DNA of 64,000 nucleotides from Protonemura montana (taxonomy: Eukaryota; Arthropoda; Insecta; Plecoptera; Nemouridae), in NCBI GenBank assembly GCA_947568835.1, contig OX387609.1:1368001-1432000 (forward strand), read 5' to 3'. Shown here piece by piece: positions 1 to 11,542 of the stretch. The translations under genes and the position numbers were made by a program. The notes beneath the pieces were generated by a model. That model made no database searches. It saw only the letters and a list, made by a program, of their open reading frames with translations, and was not told the DNA's origin. Position 1 is the first letter of the stretch. Every line of letters starts with the position of its first letter.

Positions 1-892
1 GACAACAACTGAAATGAACAAAGTAAATGTTTGGGCTGTGACCGGTTTATTTAACTGAGTCTTCGTCTTTGCACCCTCACTTCGAAGGGGGATGCAAACT
101 TGGAAGAGGCTGGATTTCCTCTCTGGAATGTAATTTAAATGACGAAGCCATTCCTGGTAACTCTGAGGGGACGAACAGGTAGTTCAGGGATGGGGGACAG
201 GAGCTGAAGGGATGACAGGAAGATTGGGGTGAGGAAGGGAGAGAAGTGAAAGGGTTGAATCATCAACACAACAACGATGAAGCTAAAAGATAAAGGGTAG
301 GTTGGTAGCTTTGCGCATTCAACTTATTTACAATCATGGATAAAGTTAGTTTGTGGTTTAAGGTTTGTGATAATTAGGAGAAAATATTTATGCTTATTAA
401 AATTGATTGAGGTTAGGGGTTGGTAAATAGGCATTGTATATTTATTAACTTGTCATTTTCAGGGGTGAATATTAAGTTAAATTTTCACACTGTTTTGTGT
501 TGGAGATAGAAATTGTAACGTGAAAATTTGTTGTGGTGAATTCTGTGCGTGGAATGCTGAATAAAGCGTTTTTGTTCAGAAATTTACTCTCTGACTGCAG
601 CAGGTTGAGTTAGAAAGCTTGATGTCGAATTTGGGCCGGCTAAACGGGTAATGAGAAGGAATGCGGGATTCAAAAGAGAAAGACAGCGTGTGATGCAAGC
701 GACACAAATTTCAGACTGGATCCGCTTGTTTTGTTTAAAGAAAAATGCTCACCTCAAAGAAAATCTTTTGATGTTTGCCAACTACTTCTTTGATGAAATA
801 TAATATTAGGTATGAAAATATTTCTGTCATGTTATGATAGTGTTTTATCTTTTTTGCTCATTTTCGAAGGAGGTAGATTTAACAGATTTCAA
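1..892. other. Single-copy stretch, no gene seen
   Basis: AT-rich sequence with no recognisable coding region, RNA gene or repeat shared with the rest of the window. Nothing specific can be supported here. Confidence 0.5.
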
Positions 893-957
893 GATATTTT
901 ATTATTAAGAACACTTATCACAAGCCGGGGATTCGAACCCCGATCGCCGACCGTGAC
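893..957 (-). repeat. tRNA-derived SINE 3' end (B-box half and tail)
   Basis: Read on the minus strand this has a GATCGGGGTTCGAATCCCC block, which is a TpsiC arm with a canonical B box (GGTTCGAATCC). It is followed by a short tail ending TGTTCTTAATAATAAAAT. The same arrangement of B box, about 45 bp and a TAATAATAAAA end closes the tRNA-like array at 36.8 kb. The A-box half is missing. At about position 957 it joins the body of a 5S-body element, replacing that element's normal tail, so this is a chimeric or nested junction. Confidence 0.6.
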
Positions 958-1440
958 AGGTGCCGGTACGTAGCCTACTCCTGTCGAAGACCAAGGGGAC
1001 CACCGGCTTAACATCCCTTCCGAAGGACGGTACAACGCGAACAACAGGATTCCTCCACAAATCCATGCTGTCGAGAGGTTGATAAGCAAGACGAGTGAAG
1101 TTGCTGTACTAACTTTCATCCCTCCAACCTCTCTCCCGAACAGAACTGGTCATGTGTATGATGGTCACCCATCCAATACCTGACCCAGCGCAGTGTTGCT
1201 TAACTTTCATCCCTCCAACCTCTCTCCCGAACAGAACTGGTCATGTGTATGATTGTCACCCAACCAATACCTGACCCAGCGCAGTGTTGCTTAACTTTCA
1301 TCCCTCCAACCTCTCTCCCGAACAGAACTGGTCATGTGTATGATTGTCACCCATCCAATACCTGACCCAGCGCAGTGTTGCTTAACTTTCGTGATCTCAC
1401 GAGGACCGGTATTTTCAACACGACAAACCGTTCGGTTTTT
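958..1440 (-). repeat. 5S-body element, copy 1
   Basis: On the minus strand the order is a 5S-like head (ACCGGTCCTCGTGAGATCAC, near 1395-1420), three units of about 91 bp carrying the 5S-type control region, and the unique body (about 958-1115). The usual tail is replaced by a tRNA-like SINE end. The body matches the copies at 32.8, 38.2 and 47.0 kb nearly base for base. A short open frame across the body is present in most copies but is not credible as a gene. No transposase or reverse transcriptase is encoded, so mobilisation must be in trans. Confidence 0.85.
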
Positions 1441-4400
1441 GTTGTATTTAAAAATGATAATTTATACGTCTGAACTTCTCAACAAATTTAATCAAGCTTT
1501 ATAAATATGTTGCCAATATGGCGGCTGCTATTTTCTGTGTCATAGTTGGGTATAAAATTCTTAACATTCTATTTTAATCGCTTAGTCAAGGAATGTCAAG
1601 TACTCTTGTGCTGAATTTGGACCACGATGCAACTAAATATTGATTCAAGATGCTTTTATGCATTCCTATGTTCAGGTATTTGCTATTTATGCTTACAAGC
1701 CACTCTTTTACAAACAAATATCGATGCTCTTTTTACTCTCCAATGCAACGCTTTCACAGAGCTATTTCAAATACCAGCTTCTAAACTGCACTGGAAGGTA
1801 TTTGCTAGCTAGGAAAACATCCAAATATGTCCAATTTCACTGCAAAAAATATCGATTTTAAGTCTTTTTTTTTTCTTCCAACATTCTTAAACGAGCAACG
1901 CGTAAATTTCAGTCGTGCGACGCATAAACTGTCAAAATCTTGTCCACAACAAATTTTTTTTTATATACACGTCGTTTCGTCGACCAGCTTTTCCATGTGA
2001 GCGAATTTCCTTAGCGGCATTATCTCGAATCGACGCTTTTATGGTTTTTCAGTTTCGTGTAAAGAAGTTTTTGACGTGAAACCCTTGGGCAATAGATCAT
2101 GCATATATTCGGCCATCTTTGCCGTATGCACCCATATCATGTCATCGCTTGTATATATAGACTCAGCCAGCCGTACGTCAAGCATGGTAAATAAACCGGA
2201 ACATGACATATACCTTTCATGATGCTTACCGTATACCATTGCTATAGGGATATAGGAGAAGTTTATTCCCAAAGGAAATTGCTTGCTGCTATGGGATTAT
2301 GACGACACCAAGGTTTAAAAGAAAAAGAGGGAGTTTATACAAATGTAGTAGTAATTTTTTTGCATATTTTTATAGCTGACTTAAAATACATGAAAATAAA
2401 GCGATTATTTTCCTGGACAATTTTCTGAACCTGTTTGTCCGTTTGAATGAAAATCGAAACCCCGTTCTCGCCCAAAATGGATTAAAGACTGATTTTCCTG
2501 TAAGCTCTACAACATTTCCTAGCATTTTGAACCCTTGCATGATATTGCTTCGTCAATCATTTATATTATTCAACAACGTCGTTACACATTGCTCACATAG
2601 TGCGTGAAACTCGTTCAACGGCGCACTGTAAATTTGCTCGTGTGTCCACACTTTAATTAGACGATAGGATTTAGTGACAGAATGTGGCAATTATTTAGTA
2701 ATTCCTGAAATTTTCATGACTTTTAATTATGTTTGTTAGATGATTTTGTGTGTTATTTTGTGAACTCATAGCCCGTTATATGGCATGGAAATATCACGAG
2801 CACCATTCGCGGAATACATTTCCCTTTACCATGAGTACTATAGTTTATTTGCCGTGGCATCATTTCAGTGGGAATTCACTCTGAAATCCTCTGCTAAAAA
2901 CATATTTTTGTCGCACACGTGGCTTTAGTCAAAACCGGCAAAACTAACTCTTGAATTTCATTACAACAAACGCGTTTTATTATGATGATACGTCGTAAAC
3001 ACGATATCATCTTAGACATGTATATATTCGCTTGCCGCCATTTTCTGTCTGGCGTTTTGAACAACCCTGCTTTTATTGTCTTCCCTTTTACATCTTGAAG
3101 AAACCCGTAGTCAGAATACTTGACCAAAACTACTGAACCAGCAAAGAACCATAACACTTTTTGACAGCATACTTGTGTATAACTTGATATAAAATGTATC
3201 CTATTTACATATATGTACCGTCGTTCAGTTTTATAATAGCTTCATGTTGCGTTTTCCCACGAACCGGCCTATGCCACGTTATTGGAACGTCGGTGACGTA
3301 TTGCTTGATCTATGGAAGTGCTATAATTTGATAAATTGCTCACGTTTTTTCTTTTCTTCGCTATCGAGAAGCCCGGTCAGGCCTATCGCCTCCCTGCAGC
3401 CTCTGGTTCGGCTCTTTCCAGTGGGAATCCGAGAGGGGACCTCCCTATGTCGCGCTATGCTGTCCAGACATATTATAGATACCAATATTGTGGGACAAAT
3501 GTTTTTCTGGATAGAGTCTATCGTATTTTCCACTGGACCATTAGTTTGAAAATATATTTATGACAGAATGGAGATCGAATTGGGAGCTTAAAATTATTTA
3601 TAGCGTTTAAATATTGTTTAAATGAAGCTTAAAGGTACTTAAAGACAATTTAAGCATAGCTCTAAACTGGTAAATATGAAACATTTTAACTGTATTTAAT
3701 TAATTTTTTACTATTAGCTAACTTCCAAAAAAACACAGTATTTTATGTCAGTTCCTCTCTTCTGGCATGTTTTATTTAATTACAGATATTTTCCTCTATA
3801 ATTAGCAATTATTAGACAACTAAACATCTTAAAAATCTTTAAAAAACCTCCAAAAAAGTCAATAAAAGCAGCCATATCTGTTGTACTCAGCTCCCTTACA
3901 TTTGTTATGTTACAAACCGACCATGGCACCTCTCTCTCCTTCCTTATACCTCTGAATCAACGCCTCCCAAATCTCGCCTGCATCCCACGAGGGGTTCCTT
4001 CACACTCAAGATGATCATCTCAGGTGTGTGCGAGCAAGACCACATCGTCGCCTCGTCCCCAGATCCTTGTCAACATAATAATCTGCGTGTTATTGAGTTC
4101 TCCGCCCACCCACTAGGGGGAAGACATCTTAAGAACGTTGTCAACGTCTTATAATCATTTCGTCCTGGCAATTTTCAGGTAGCGCTTCAGGGCACGAGAT
4201 TACTATTCCTGGTTTTGCCCGGAACTTTGCCGAGTTCCTTGGTTTGGGAGCGGAAAATCCGATTTGTAGAATCACATGCAAAGTGTGTCGTCTCATTTTC
4301 ACGTTAGAAACGTTGGGACGAGATTGGTGGGATCAGTGAACAGTGATTCTCATCTTATTGGTCGTTTGGTAATGGCTTTTATTTCGCCAAAACAAATTTA

Positions 4401-5006
4401 GGTTATCGTTTGTTTTTTTCTTTGCTAATTAGTAAACCAGTTTCCTCTTTTTTCTGAGAAGATTACAGGAAAAAGCCGGCTAAAATCCGAGAGATGCGGG
4501 AAATTCCAATTGCGCTAATGAGTGAAAAATTGTCTGGAATTTCCATATTAGTCGCGCGCACGTTCTCGGGAAACTTAATTACAAAATGGCCGTTTGCACA
4601 AAATTAAACACTGGTTGGCTGGACTTGACCGTGGTTCTAAATCGAGTTCAAATTGAAAGTATAAAGACTGGCGCAATGCACGCTCTAACTCGCTGACAAT
4701 GAGCTGCATAGTTGAGCCCAGACTTTAACCAGTTTGTTAACAAGTTAAGCCATTAATTACTGATTAAATTGTCCAGAGCGAACTCGCCGTCTCTGTCCCG
4801 TGCACGCGAGTGCAACGCCTTTATGTCTCGCTTACTCTTTGCGCCAATTTGCTCGCGCACTCGACGTGAAAGTGCATTCCGTTGCATTTTGCTCACGTCT
4901 CGATGCGTTTCGACAAAGTGCATTGCCTTGGAATGGACTGTTGGACGTAAGTGCGTTCTGCTAAACTCTTCAGTCGAGAGACCAACGTCCATATCGAACA
5001 CTTTGT
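1441..5006. other. Single-copy stretch, no gene identified
   Basis: Repeat-free within the window. Most of it is AT-rich. Two blocks are less AT-rich and more complex: about 3890-4330, and about 4540-5000, which is rich in CG dinucleotides. The first contains CCACTAGGGGGAAG at 4110-4123, close to the CTCF core consensus. Open frames in the second block (for example plus-strand 4769-5032) resemble no family I know, and both strands are open there. These blocks could be conserved regulatory DNA or first-exon DNA; neither is shown. Confidence 0.35.
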
Positions 5007-5454
5007 CGTGTTGGAAACACCGGTTCTCATAAGATCACCGAAGTTAAACAACACTGCGCTGAGTCAGGTATTAGATGAGTGACCATCTTACACATGACCA
5101 GTTCTGTTCGGGAGAGAGGTTGGAGGGATGAAAGTTAAGCAACACTGCGCTGGGTCAGGTATTGGATGGGTGACCATCATACACATGACCAGTTCTGTTC
5201 GGGAGAGAGGTTGGAGGGATGAAAGTTAAACAACACTGCGCTGAGTCAGGTATTGGATGGGTGACCATCATACACATGACCAATTCTGTTCGGGAGAGAG
5301 GTTGGAGGGATAAAAGTTAAGCAACACTGCGCTGAGTCAGGTATTGGATGGGTGACCATCATACACATGATCAGTTCTGTTCGGGAGATAGGTTGGAGGG
5401 ATGAAAGTTAAGCAACACTGCATTGGGTCCGGTATTAGATGGATGACCATCATA
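5007..5454 (+). repeat. 5S-body element, copy 2 (5' part only)
   Basis: It begins with the 5S-like head (GTGTTGGAAACACCGG, then GATCACCGAAGTTAAACAAC) and continues through five units of about 91 bp. Each has box-A-like AAGTTAAGCAACACTG and box-C-like ATTGGATGGGTGACC. It stops inside the fifth unit at ACCATCAT and runs into an ATAAACAAATAAACAAATA stretch, so the body and tail are absent. Confidence 0.85.
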
Positions 5455-6226
5455 TAAACAAATAAACAAATACACCTCCAAATGTATACCAGCTATGTTT
5501 CTACTCTACTTTGTAAATCCGGGTCCAGACCTTCAAAGAAACGGATGGTCACTGATACCTACATTTTGATATTATTATTTGCATAATTTCCAACTCTGTC
5601 AACAGTTAGTTAGGCAGAAAAAAAATATTTTTCATGAATCAACATTGACCTGAGACAGCAGGAAAAAAAAAATATGAAATATCTTTTCAAGAGTAATAAT
5701 TCAATGTGAGCCTGAGTGCTGGTTTTAAAGTGAGCCGTTAAGTAATTAACAGACAGGTAACAAACAGAAGACATCTTCTGATTGGCTGTAGCTATGCAAA
5801 TAAACAATTAACGGACAGATTTCTACAGAAATTAACAAATTTTTAACGAATTAGTGATAAACCGGTCCTTGGTCTACCTTGTTGGTATTACCAATAATAG
5901 ATTATTGATTGGTAACTAAAGTCGATGTTAACTCTGATGGTCATTTCATTAAAGCAAGCCTAGAGCAGTTTCCTGGGAACAGTTCAACGGACCAAACCGG
6001 GCATGTATTGCCAATCTCTGTGTTCTCTGCAAAGACAACAGAACTATCATGCCCACTTCCTGTTCCGGTGGTGACGTCGTGGTGAGCAGCGCCGCGTGGT
6101 GGCCGTCCAGTGAACCGTGCTCGGCGAACTAAACGTATTATCTGGTGTTTGCTGTTGTATGCCTTGGGGCTGGCGATTGGCTGATGCTGAGTTTATTGTC
6201 TTTGTTGAAGAAGACTCTGCTGCTAG
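5455..6226. other. Single-copy stretch with possible MITE relic
   Basis: No gene seen. Around 5700-5880 there is a diverged segment with CTTCTGATTGGCTGTAGC, similar to short GATTGGCTG-containing relics at about 8.46, 21.96, 41.1 and 56.5 kb. These may be decayed copies of a palindromic MITE-like family. The DNA just before the 9 bp array (about 6050-6130) is locally GC-rich. Confidence 0.35.
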
Positions 6227-6836
6227 TCAGGCTAGACAGGCTAGACAGGCTAGACAGGCTAGACAGGCTAGACATGCTAGACAGGCTAGACAGGCCAGAC
6301 ATGCTAGACAGGCTAGACAGGCTAGACAGGCTAGACAGGCTAGACAGGCTAGACAGGCTAGACAGGCTAGACAGGCTAGACAGGCTAGACAGGCTAGACA
6401 GGCTAGACAGGCTAGACAGGCTAGACAGGCTAGACAGGCTAGACAGGCTCGACAGGCTCGACAGGCTAGACAGGCTAGACAGGCTAGACAGGCTAGACAG
6501 GCTAGACAGGCTAGAAAGGCTAGACAGGCTAGACAGGCTAGACAGGCCAGACATGCTAGACAGGCTAGACATGCTAGACAGGCTAGACAGGCTGGACAGG
6601 CTGGACAGGCTAGACAGGCTAGACAGGCTAGACAGGCTAGACAGGCTAGACAGGCTGGACAGGCTAGACAGGCTAGACAGGCTAGACAGGCTAGACAGGC
6701 TAGACAGGCTCGACAGGCTAGACAGGCTAGACAGGCTAGACAGGCTAGACAGGCTAGACAGGCTAGACAGGCTAGACAGGCTAGACAGGCTAGACAGGCT
6801 AGACAGGCTAGACAGGCTAGACAGGCTAGACAGGCT
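6227..6836. repeat. 9 bp minisatellite (GGCTAGACA)n, about 67 copies
   Basis: An almost uninterrupted array of the 9 bp unit GGCTAGACA, with scattered variants (CATGCTAGA, CAGGCCAGA, CAGGCTCGA, CAGGCTGGA). Because 9 is divisible by 3 and the unit lacks stops in several frames, long frames run through it: Ala-Arg-Gln and Leu-Asp-Arg repeats on plus, Ser-Leu-Ser repeats on minus. These frames end within tens of bases of the array edges and two strands are open at once, so coding is unlikely. Variants are clustered, as expected from unequal exchange or slippage. Confidence 0.95.
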
Positions 6837-7639
6837 GCCTAACGGCCACTTAAGATTTTGAGGGAGTCGGCATTTTGGTTTAAATGGGACCACAACAAAA
6901 AGTACCATGCAATACCATACAGTACCCACATTTATTTTATTTCAAATTTGCCACTTATGTCACTCGGGGTCACTGCATTGTGGAAACTCTGTGAATTTCA
7001 AAGTGACCACGATGACAATTTCGACAATACTTCTAATCATTCAAAAATTTTTACAAATTTTTTAATTGCAAATAATTGCATCAATTTTTTTGAGAGGTTG
7101 GTAATAATAAAGCAGCGTTCCTATTTTCCTGTCAGTGAAAATATTCGACTGCTTCTTTACTTTTTATTTTATAATTGGCGTAATAAACATTCCTGTCGTA
7201 AGATGCTTCGCATAAAATGCTTGCAATTTATGCTTGTGTTGGAAAAGTGTTTTACAGCCACTAGCAGAGTTTTACTGCTTTATAGTTTTCACCTAAATCT
7301 GTCTCTAGCGTGGTTATGTAACTACTTTCTAGCGTAGCTCGATTTTACGTTCGCACAACCCAATGCAGTACTTGCAGCATAATGAAAAGTACAGCTCGGT
7401 GCATAAAATAGATCGTTAGACAACAATTGATAGCGAAAACATAAAAAAATAAATGTTTTAACACATTTTCTTCCCCTTGACATTACGATGTAAAATATAT
7501 TTCTAGTAAAGTTGAATTTGACTTGCAAAAATCCGAAAAATGGTTATAATTCTAGTTTCACGTTCAGCATTCATAGCCCATTATTGTAAGTGGTGCTAGG
7601 CTCTTATTTTAATACTAGAATGTAAAACGGGAGTTAAAA
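6837..7639. other. Single-copy AT-rich stretch
   Basis: A plus-strand open frame at 6858-7337 (159 residues) is the longest non-repeat frame here. It shows no motif I recognise and has AT-rich, low-quality codon content. I see no reliable gene. Confidence 0.35.
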
Positions 7640-8280
7640 TATTGTCATAACGACTTCCCATGACATGCAGTGAAATTAAGATGTTTCTGTGAGCTAGAGA
7701 TCCAACTTATAGTTGAAAAATTTTGTTAAAACTGTTGCCATGACGACTTCCAATCACATGCAGTGAAATTCAGATGTTTCTGTGAGCTAGAGATCCAACT
7801 TTTAGTTGAACATTTTGTTAAAACTGTTGCCATGACGACCTCCAATCACATGCAGTGAAATTCAGATGTTTCTGTGAGCTAGAGATCCAACTTATAGTTG
7901 AACATTTTGTTGAAACTGTTGCCATGACGACTTCCAATCACATGCAGTGAGATTCAGATGTTTCTGTGAGCTAGAGATCCAACTTATAGTTGAACATTTT
8001 GTTAAAACTGTTGCCATGACGACTTCCAATCACATGCAGTGAAATTCAGATGTTTCTGTGAGCTAGAGATCCAACTTTTAGTTGAACATTTTGTTAAAAC
8101 TGTTGCCATGACGACCTCCAATCACATGCAGTGAAATTCAGATGTTTCTGTGAGCTAGAGATCCAACTTATAGTTGAACATTTTGTTAAAACTGTTGCCA
8201 TGACGACCTCCAATCACATGCAGTGAAATTCAGATGTTTCTGTGAGCTAGAGATCCAACTTATAGTTCAACATTTTGGTA
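7640..8280. repeat. 92 bp tandem array, 7 copies, from one arm of a palindromic MITE-like element
   Basis: Seven units with 92 bp spacing (for example GTTGCCATGACGAC at 7734 and 7826). Each contains CAATCACATGCAGTGAAATT, then TTTCTGTGAGCTAGAGATCC. The same words occur inverted just downstream (8316-8400) and as single diverged copies at about 10.45, 20.82, 54.9 and 63.1 kb. The array therefore appears to have grown from one arm of a dispersed fold-back element. Confidence 0.9.
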
Positions 8281-8315
8281 AAGCCTGACATAAAAAGCCG
8301 ATATTACAAAAATGT

Positions 8316-8400
8316 TTAACTATTAGTTAATCTTCTAGCTCACAGAAACAGCCGACTTTCACTGCGTGCGATTGGAAGTCGTCATAGCAATTAATTAAAA
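8316..8400 (-). repeat. Inverted arm matching the 92 bp array unit
   Basis: The reverse complement reads GCTATGACGACTTCCAATCG, then a CGCAGTGAAAGTC segment and TTTCTGTGAGCTAGAAG, matching the neighbouring 92 bp unit with moderate divergence. The last array unit and this arm form a hairpin centred near 8295. Confidence 0.8.
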
Positions 8401-9610
8401 TTCCAATTTATCCAGGAGCTAAGAATTGAACTGAACCGAAGGTTAACATAAAAATCGAAGCATCTGATTGGCTGTAACCATGACGACGAGACTTTAACGA
8501 GCAGTTATCTTTTGAACCGGTTATGCAAAGTCTAAAAGCAATTAGACGTAGGTTTCATGCAACAAAGAAGGAGCCATTGTGCACCTTTATCTAAACACTA
8601 GAGAAACCAGAAAACTGCCAAGCTTAGAGAAAACACAACATGCAACTCAAGTTACCATTAAATTGACACAATTCCCAGCTATTCTGTGCCAACGGCGTGA
8701 GTAAAATCCGAAGGTGTGGTAATTGTTACTCTAGCTCGGGCCTCCATCCCGTTTGACGAGCTGAGATTAGTTCGAGACGGGAAGTAGCGCATAGAATCCC
8801 AAGTAACGAGGCTACCTCCTTGATATTACTTAATAATGTATGGATGACGAGGAGAGAACGACGCTGCAGATCGACGCCCGTCGATTCCTTGTTATCCCGA
8901 CGGGAACGAGATTGGGAAGAGGGGAAGAGATGGAGTCTTCGCGTTGGCTAAAAGAGATGTGATCAGAGCTTGGTAACGATGCACGATGGCACATACTTAA
9001 TATGAGCGTCAAATGTTTGCTGGTTTTAATTGATGACTCAAACGTGGATCATTCAGAAATATTTTCGAGCTTGTATTTTCTTTTCGCTGATGGTTTATTT
9101 AACAAATACAGTGTCGTTTAATCTTGAAGAGTTTCTTAAGGCATTTTTCTTCTAGGATATTAAATCGAGATGTCGGCGTGTTATGCTGATATTTTGCGGT
9201 GGGCGGAGTTGATTTTAGATTGAAAATTATCTTCGTCCCTCGTTGGATGAATGCATTCTGTCGTGACAATTTCGCCATGCTGCATGGAGTCACGTTTTAC
9301 AACAAGTTTTAGACTTTTTGTTATCAAGTTGAAGTTTATTGTTCTGATTCTGATTCTTATTTCTTTGTTACACCTGAAGAGGAACTTCACAATTGATTGA
9401 AGTTTATAAGTAGAGTTTTATTGCATTTTTTAAGTTCCCAGTAACGGCAGGTAGTTAACAAAAACAGGTTAATCTAATAATTTTAAAAATAATTTTCTAA
9501 AATATCTTTAATTTTTAGCTAGTATCAAAATATATCATGTTTCATGACGATCATTGGGTTTATAAGCAGTGAAAGTCACAATGCAAATGTTAATAATTCT
9601 GCTGAGAAAA
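8401..9610. other. Single-copy stretch
   Basis: No gene identified. A short GATTGGCTGTAACCATGACG relic at about 8466 resembles the fold-back family. The block at about 8690-8960 is less AT-rich and repeat-free; I cannot assign it. Confidence 0.35.
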
Positions 9611-9832
9611 CGAGGCCGGCAGCACGTGGTTAAGTTAGGTGCCATCCGATGGCGCTTGCGGTCGTTATTTTTAACAAACCTCGAAAACAAAATTATTATG
9701 ACTTAAAATATCGACACATGTTTATCAATCGTTGAGGTAAGCATTATCAAAGATTAATTGAGCGTAAACCAGTCTCAAATGCGAGGAATCTGTGCTAAAT
9801 AACAAAATGAAATTTCTGCACACTCAAAACTC
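9611..9832 (+). repeat. Dispersed repeat family B, copy 1
   Basis: About 220 bp that aligns in the same orientation with 41556-41762. Shared words are GAG(G)CCGGCA near the start, CGATGGCG followed by TTGCG, then ATCGTTGAG(G/A)TAAGCAT, the exact word CGTAAACCAGTCTCAAATGC, and CACTCAAAAC at the end. Divergence is substantial, so it is an old family. No terminal repeats or coding capacity are visible. Confidence 0.75.
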
Positions 9833-10436
9833 TGGTTGTTCTCTATTGATGTCGGTCGCCATTTCAAGCGAAGAAAGTTGAACATTAGATACATTATTAT
9901 CAATAAGTCAGGTGGCGAATGCCATACTGCAATATTTCGTTACTTTCTTCATCGAAGCGGAAACCACTCTTCTCACATCTAAAATTTTGCAGGTGGGCCA
10001 ACCCTCACAAATTCTCGAATCACCTGCAAACCTAATTAACCATCCCGTCCATCAAGCAAGACAATAGGTAAAAGTTTGCATAGAGTTTTATCACTAGAAA
10101 TGTGGCACAAATTAAAGCAACGAGGCTTCGGGGAGGTAGTTGTATTATTCGAAGCCATACTGCAGCGTAGGGGATGAACAAGTTTTTATTTAGCTAAACT
10201 GTTCGATAATGGAGCACGACTAACGATCAAGGTATGTTTATGTTCGAAAAGTTAAGCGATTTAGGTTATAGCAAATGTACAAACGACCCCCTGGTTGATC
10301 CTGAGGTAGTTTGCTAAATAAATACAAAGAAAATCGCACATTTATTTACTGAAAACGAATGCCGATTACCACATACCATCGTACTTGTGTCTCGACGTTG
10401 AGGTTAAGTACACTTACGTCTGCTATCACACTGTGT
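9833..10436. other. Single-copy stretch
   Basis: Nothing recognisable. It is AT-rich with no gene and no repeat shared elsewhere in the window. Confidence 0.35.
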
Positions 10437-10556
10437 TTTAACTCTGAGTTAAGTTTCTAGCTCTCAGAAACAGCTGAATTTCACTGCATATGATTGATTG
10501 TTGTCATAACAATTGATTGAACTACCACTTTTTCTCGGTGTTAGGACAATTGTAAT
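10437..10556 (-). repeat. MITE-like fold-back family, single diverged copy
   Basis: It contains AACTCTGAGTTAAG, TCTAGCTCTCAGAAACAGCT, ATTTCACTGCATATGATTG and GTTGTCATAACAATTGA. It is related to the 92 bp array unit in reverse orientation and to 20815-20915. It ends directly against the 5S-like array. Confidence 0.65.
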
Positions 10557-10566
10557 ACTGGGCCTA

Positions 10567-10856
10567 AGTTAAGCAACACTGCGTTGGATCAAGTGCTGAA
10601 TGGGTGACCAGTATACGGTTTGGCGTATTAGAAAGACCGGTCCTCGTGAGATCACCGAAGTTAAGCAACACTGCGTTGGATCAAGTGCTGAATGGGTGAC
10701 CATCATACGGTTTGGCGTATTGGAAAGACCGGTCCTCGTGAGATCACCGAAGTTAAGCAACACTGCGTTGGATCAAGTGCTGAATGGGTGACCATCATAC
10801 GGTTTGGCGTATTCGAAAGACCGGTCCTCGTGAGATCACCGAAGTTAAGCAACAAT
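10567..10856 (+). repeat. 5S-body element, copy 3: three 92 bp 5S-like units plus a partial
   Basis: Units start at 10567, 10659 and 10751, with a truncated fourth at 10843. Each holds GAAGTTAAGCAACACTG and CTGAATGGGTGACC. Unlike the other copies, the spacer here is ACGGTTTGGCGTATTGGAAA, then GACCGGTCCTCGTGAGATCA. That is, each unit includes the 5' part of the 5S-like sequence instead of the TCTGTTCGGGAGAGAGG spacer. This copy is therefore closer to a tandem of whole 5S-like heads. The body and tail are absent. Confidence 0.85.
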
Positions 10857-11542
10857 ATCAATTAACGTTACTTTACCGATGACAATGCTATGCTAATAAC
10901 GTAGACGCAAGGGTACAAATTCTTCGCGACATTTTATTTTTCTTGCATTGACAAAACCGAATTGACTTAAGTTGTCACGTACTTAGCTCTAAGACCTGTA
11001 GTCGGGTCTCTTCTACGCCACCTTTAATACTCGGAATATAGGCTGTAGATGTTTTCAGTTCACGATTGCTAAGAAACGTGGAAGGAGTTTTCTAGATTCT
11101 CGGCTTATCCGCTCATCAGCTTATTTTTTTTATATTTATAAAAAGTTGCTTTCTTCACTGCGGGTGTGAAATTCTCTTTTTTAAATATTTTTTAGACAAT
11201 TCTCGCTTGGAAGCGTCAGACGAAACGGAAGGAAAAAGTGAATTTACTGCAAGGAGCGCAAAACAAAATGCAATTGTATGTCTAGCGTTTTTTGTTTTGT
11301 TTTTAAGGTTAGACGAGAAGGCTTTTTTAAAACGAGTCCATCACAAACAGAATTTTACGCTCAAAACAAGAAAATTATAACTTGAACACTGGTAAGCCTA
11401 ATATAAAGTGCTGATAAATGGGCATTATTTCACCAAATATGTATCTCATTCTCGTTCATTTTATACCAAATGTGTTTACAAAAAAAAAAAAAAAAATTCC
11501 CGAGCTGCCAACTGGCACAAAAAAGAAAAACAAATTGGGCGT
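10857..11542. other. Single-copy stretch with an A homopolymer
   Basis: No gene seen. A long A run near 11481-11495 precedes the 53 bp array. Confidence 0.4.

Noticed and set aside
4110-4123. CTCF-type sites (CCACTAGGGGG here; GATGGCG cores at about 23954, 32464, 39751, 54571)
   Set aside because: A seven-base core on two strands is expected several times by chance in 64 kb. Only the first and the repeat-B copies have supporting flanking bases, and that is not enough to call sites.
5007-5454. Functional 5S rRNA gene cluster
   Set aside because: The units keep the internal control region but lack the real 5S 3' half (no CCTGGGAATACC-type segment) and the proper 5' stem, and are joined to a SINE-like body. 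They are 5S-derived, not 5S genes.
6117-6929. Three overlapping frames of about 240-260 residues in the 9 bp array
   Set aside because: Frames on both strands are open only because the 9 bp unit has no stop in them. They end just outside the array and two begin at non-ATG codons.
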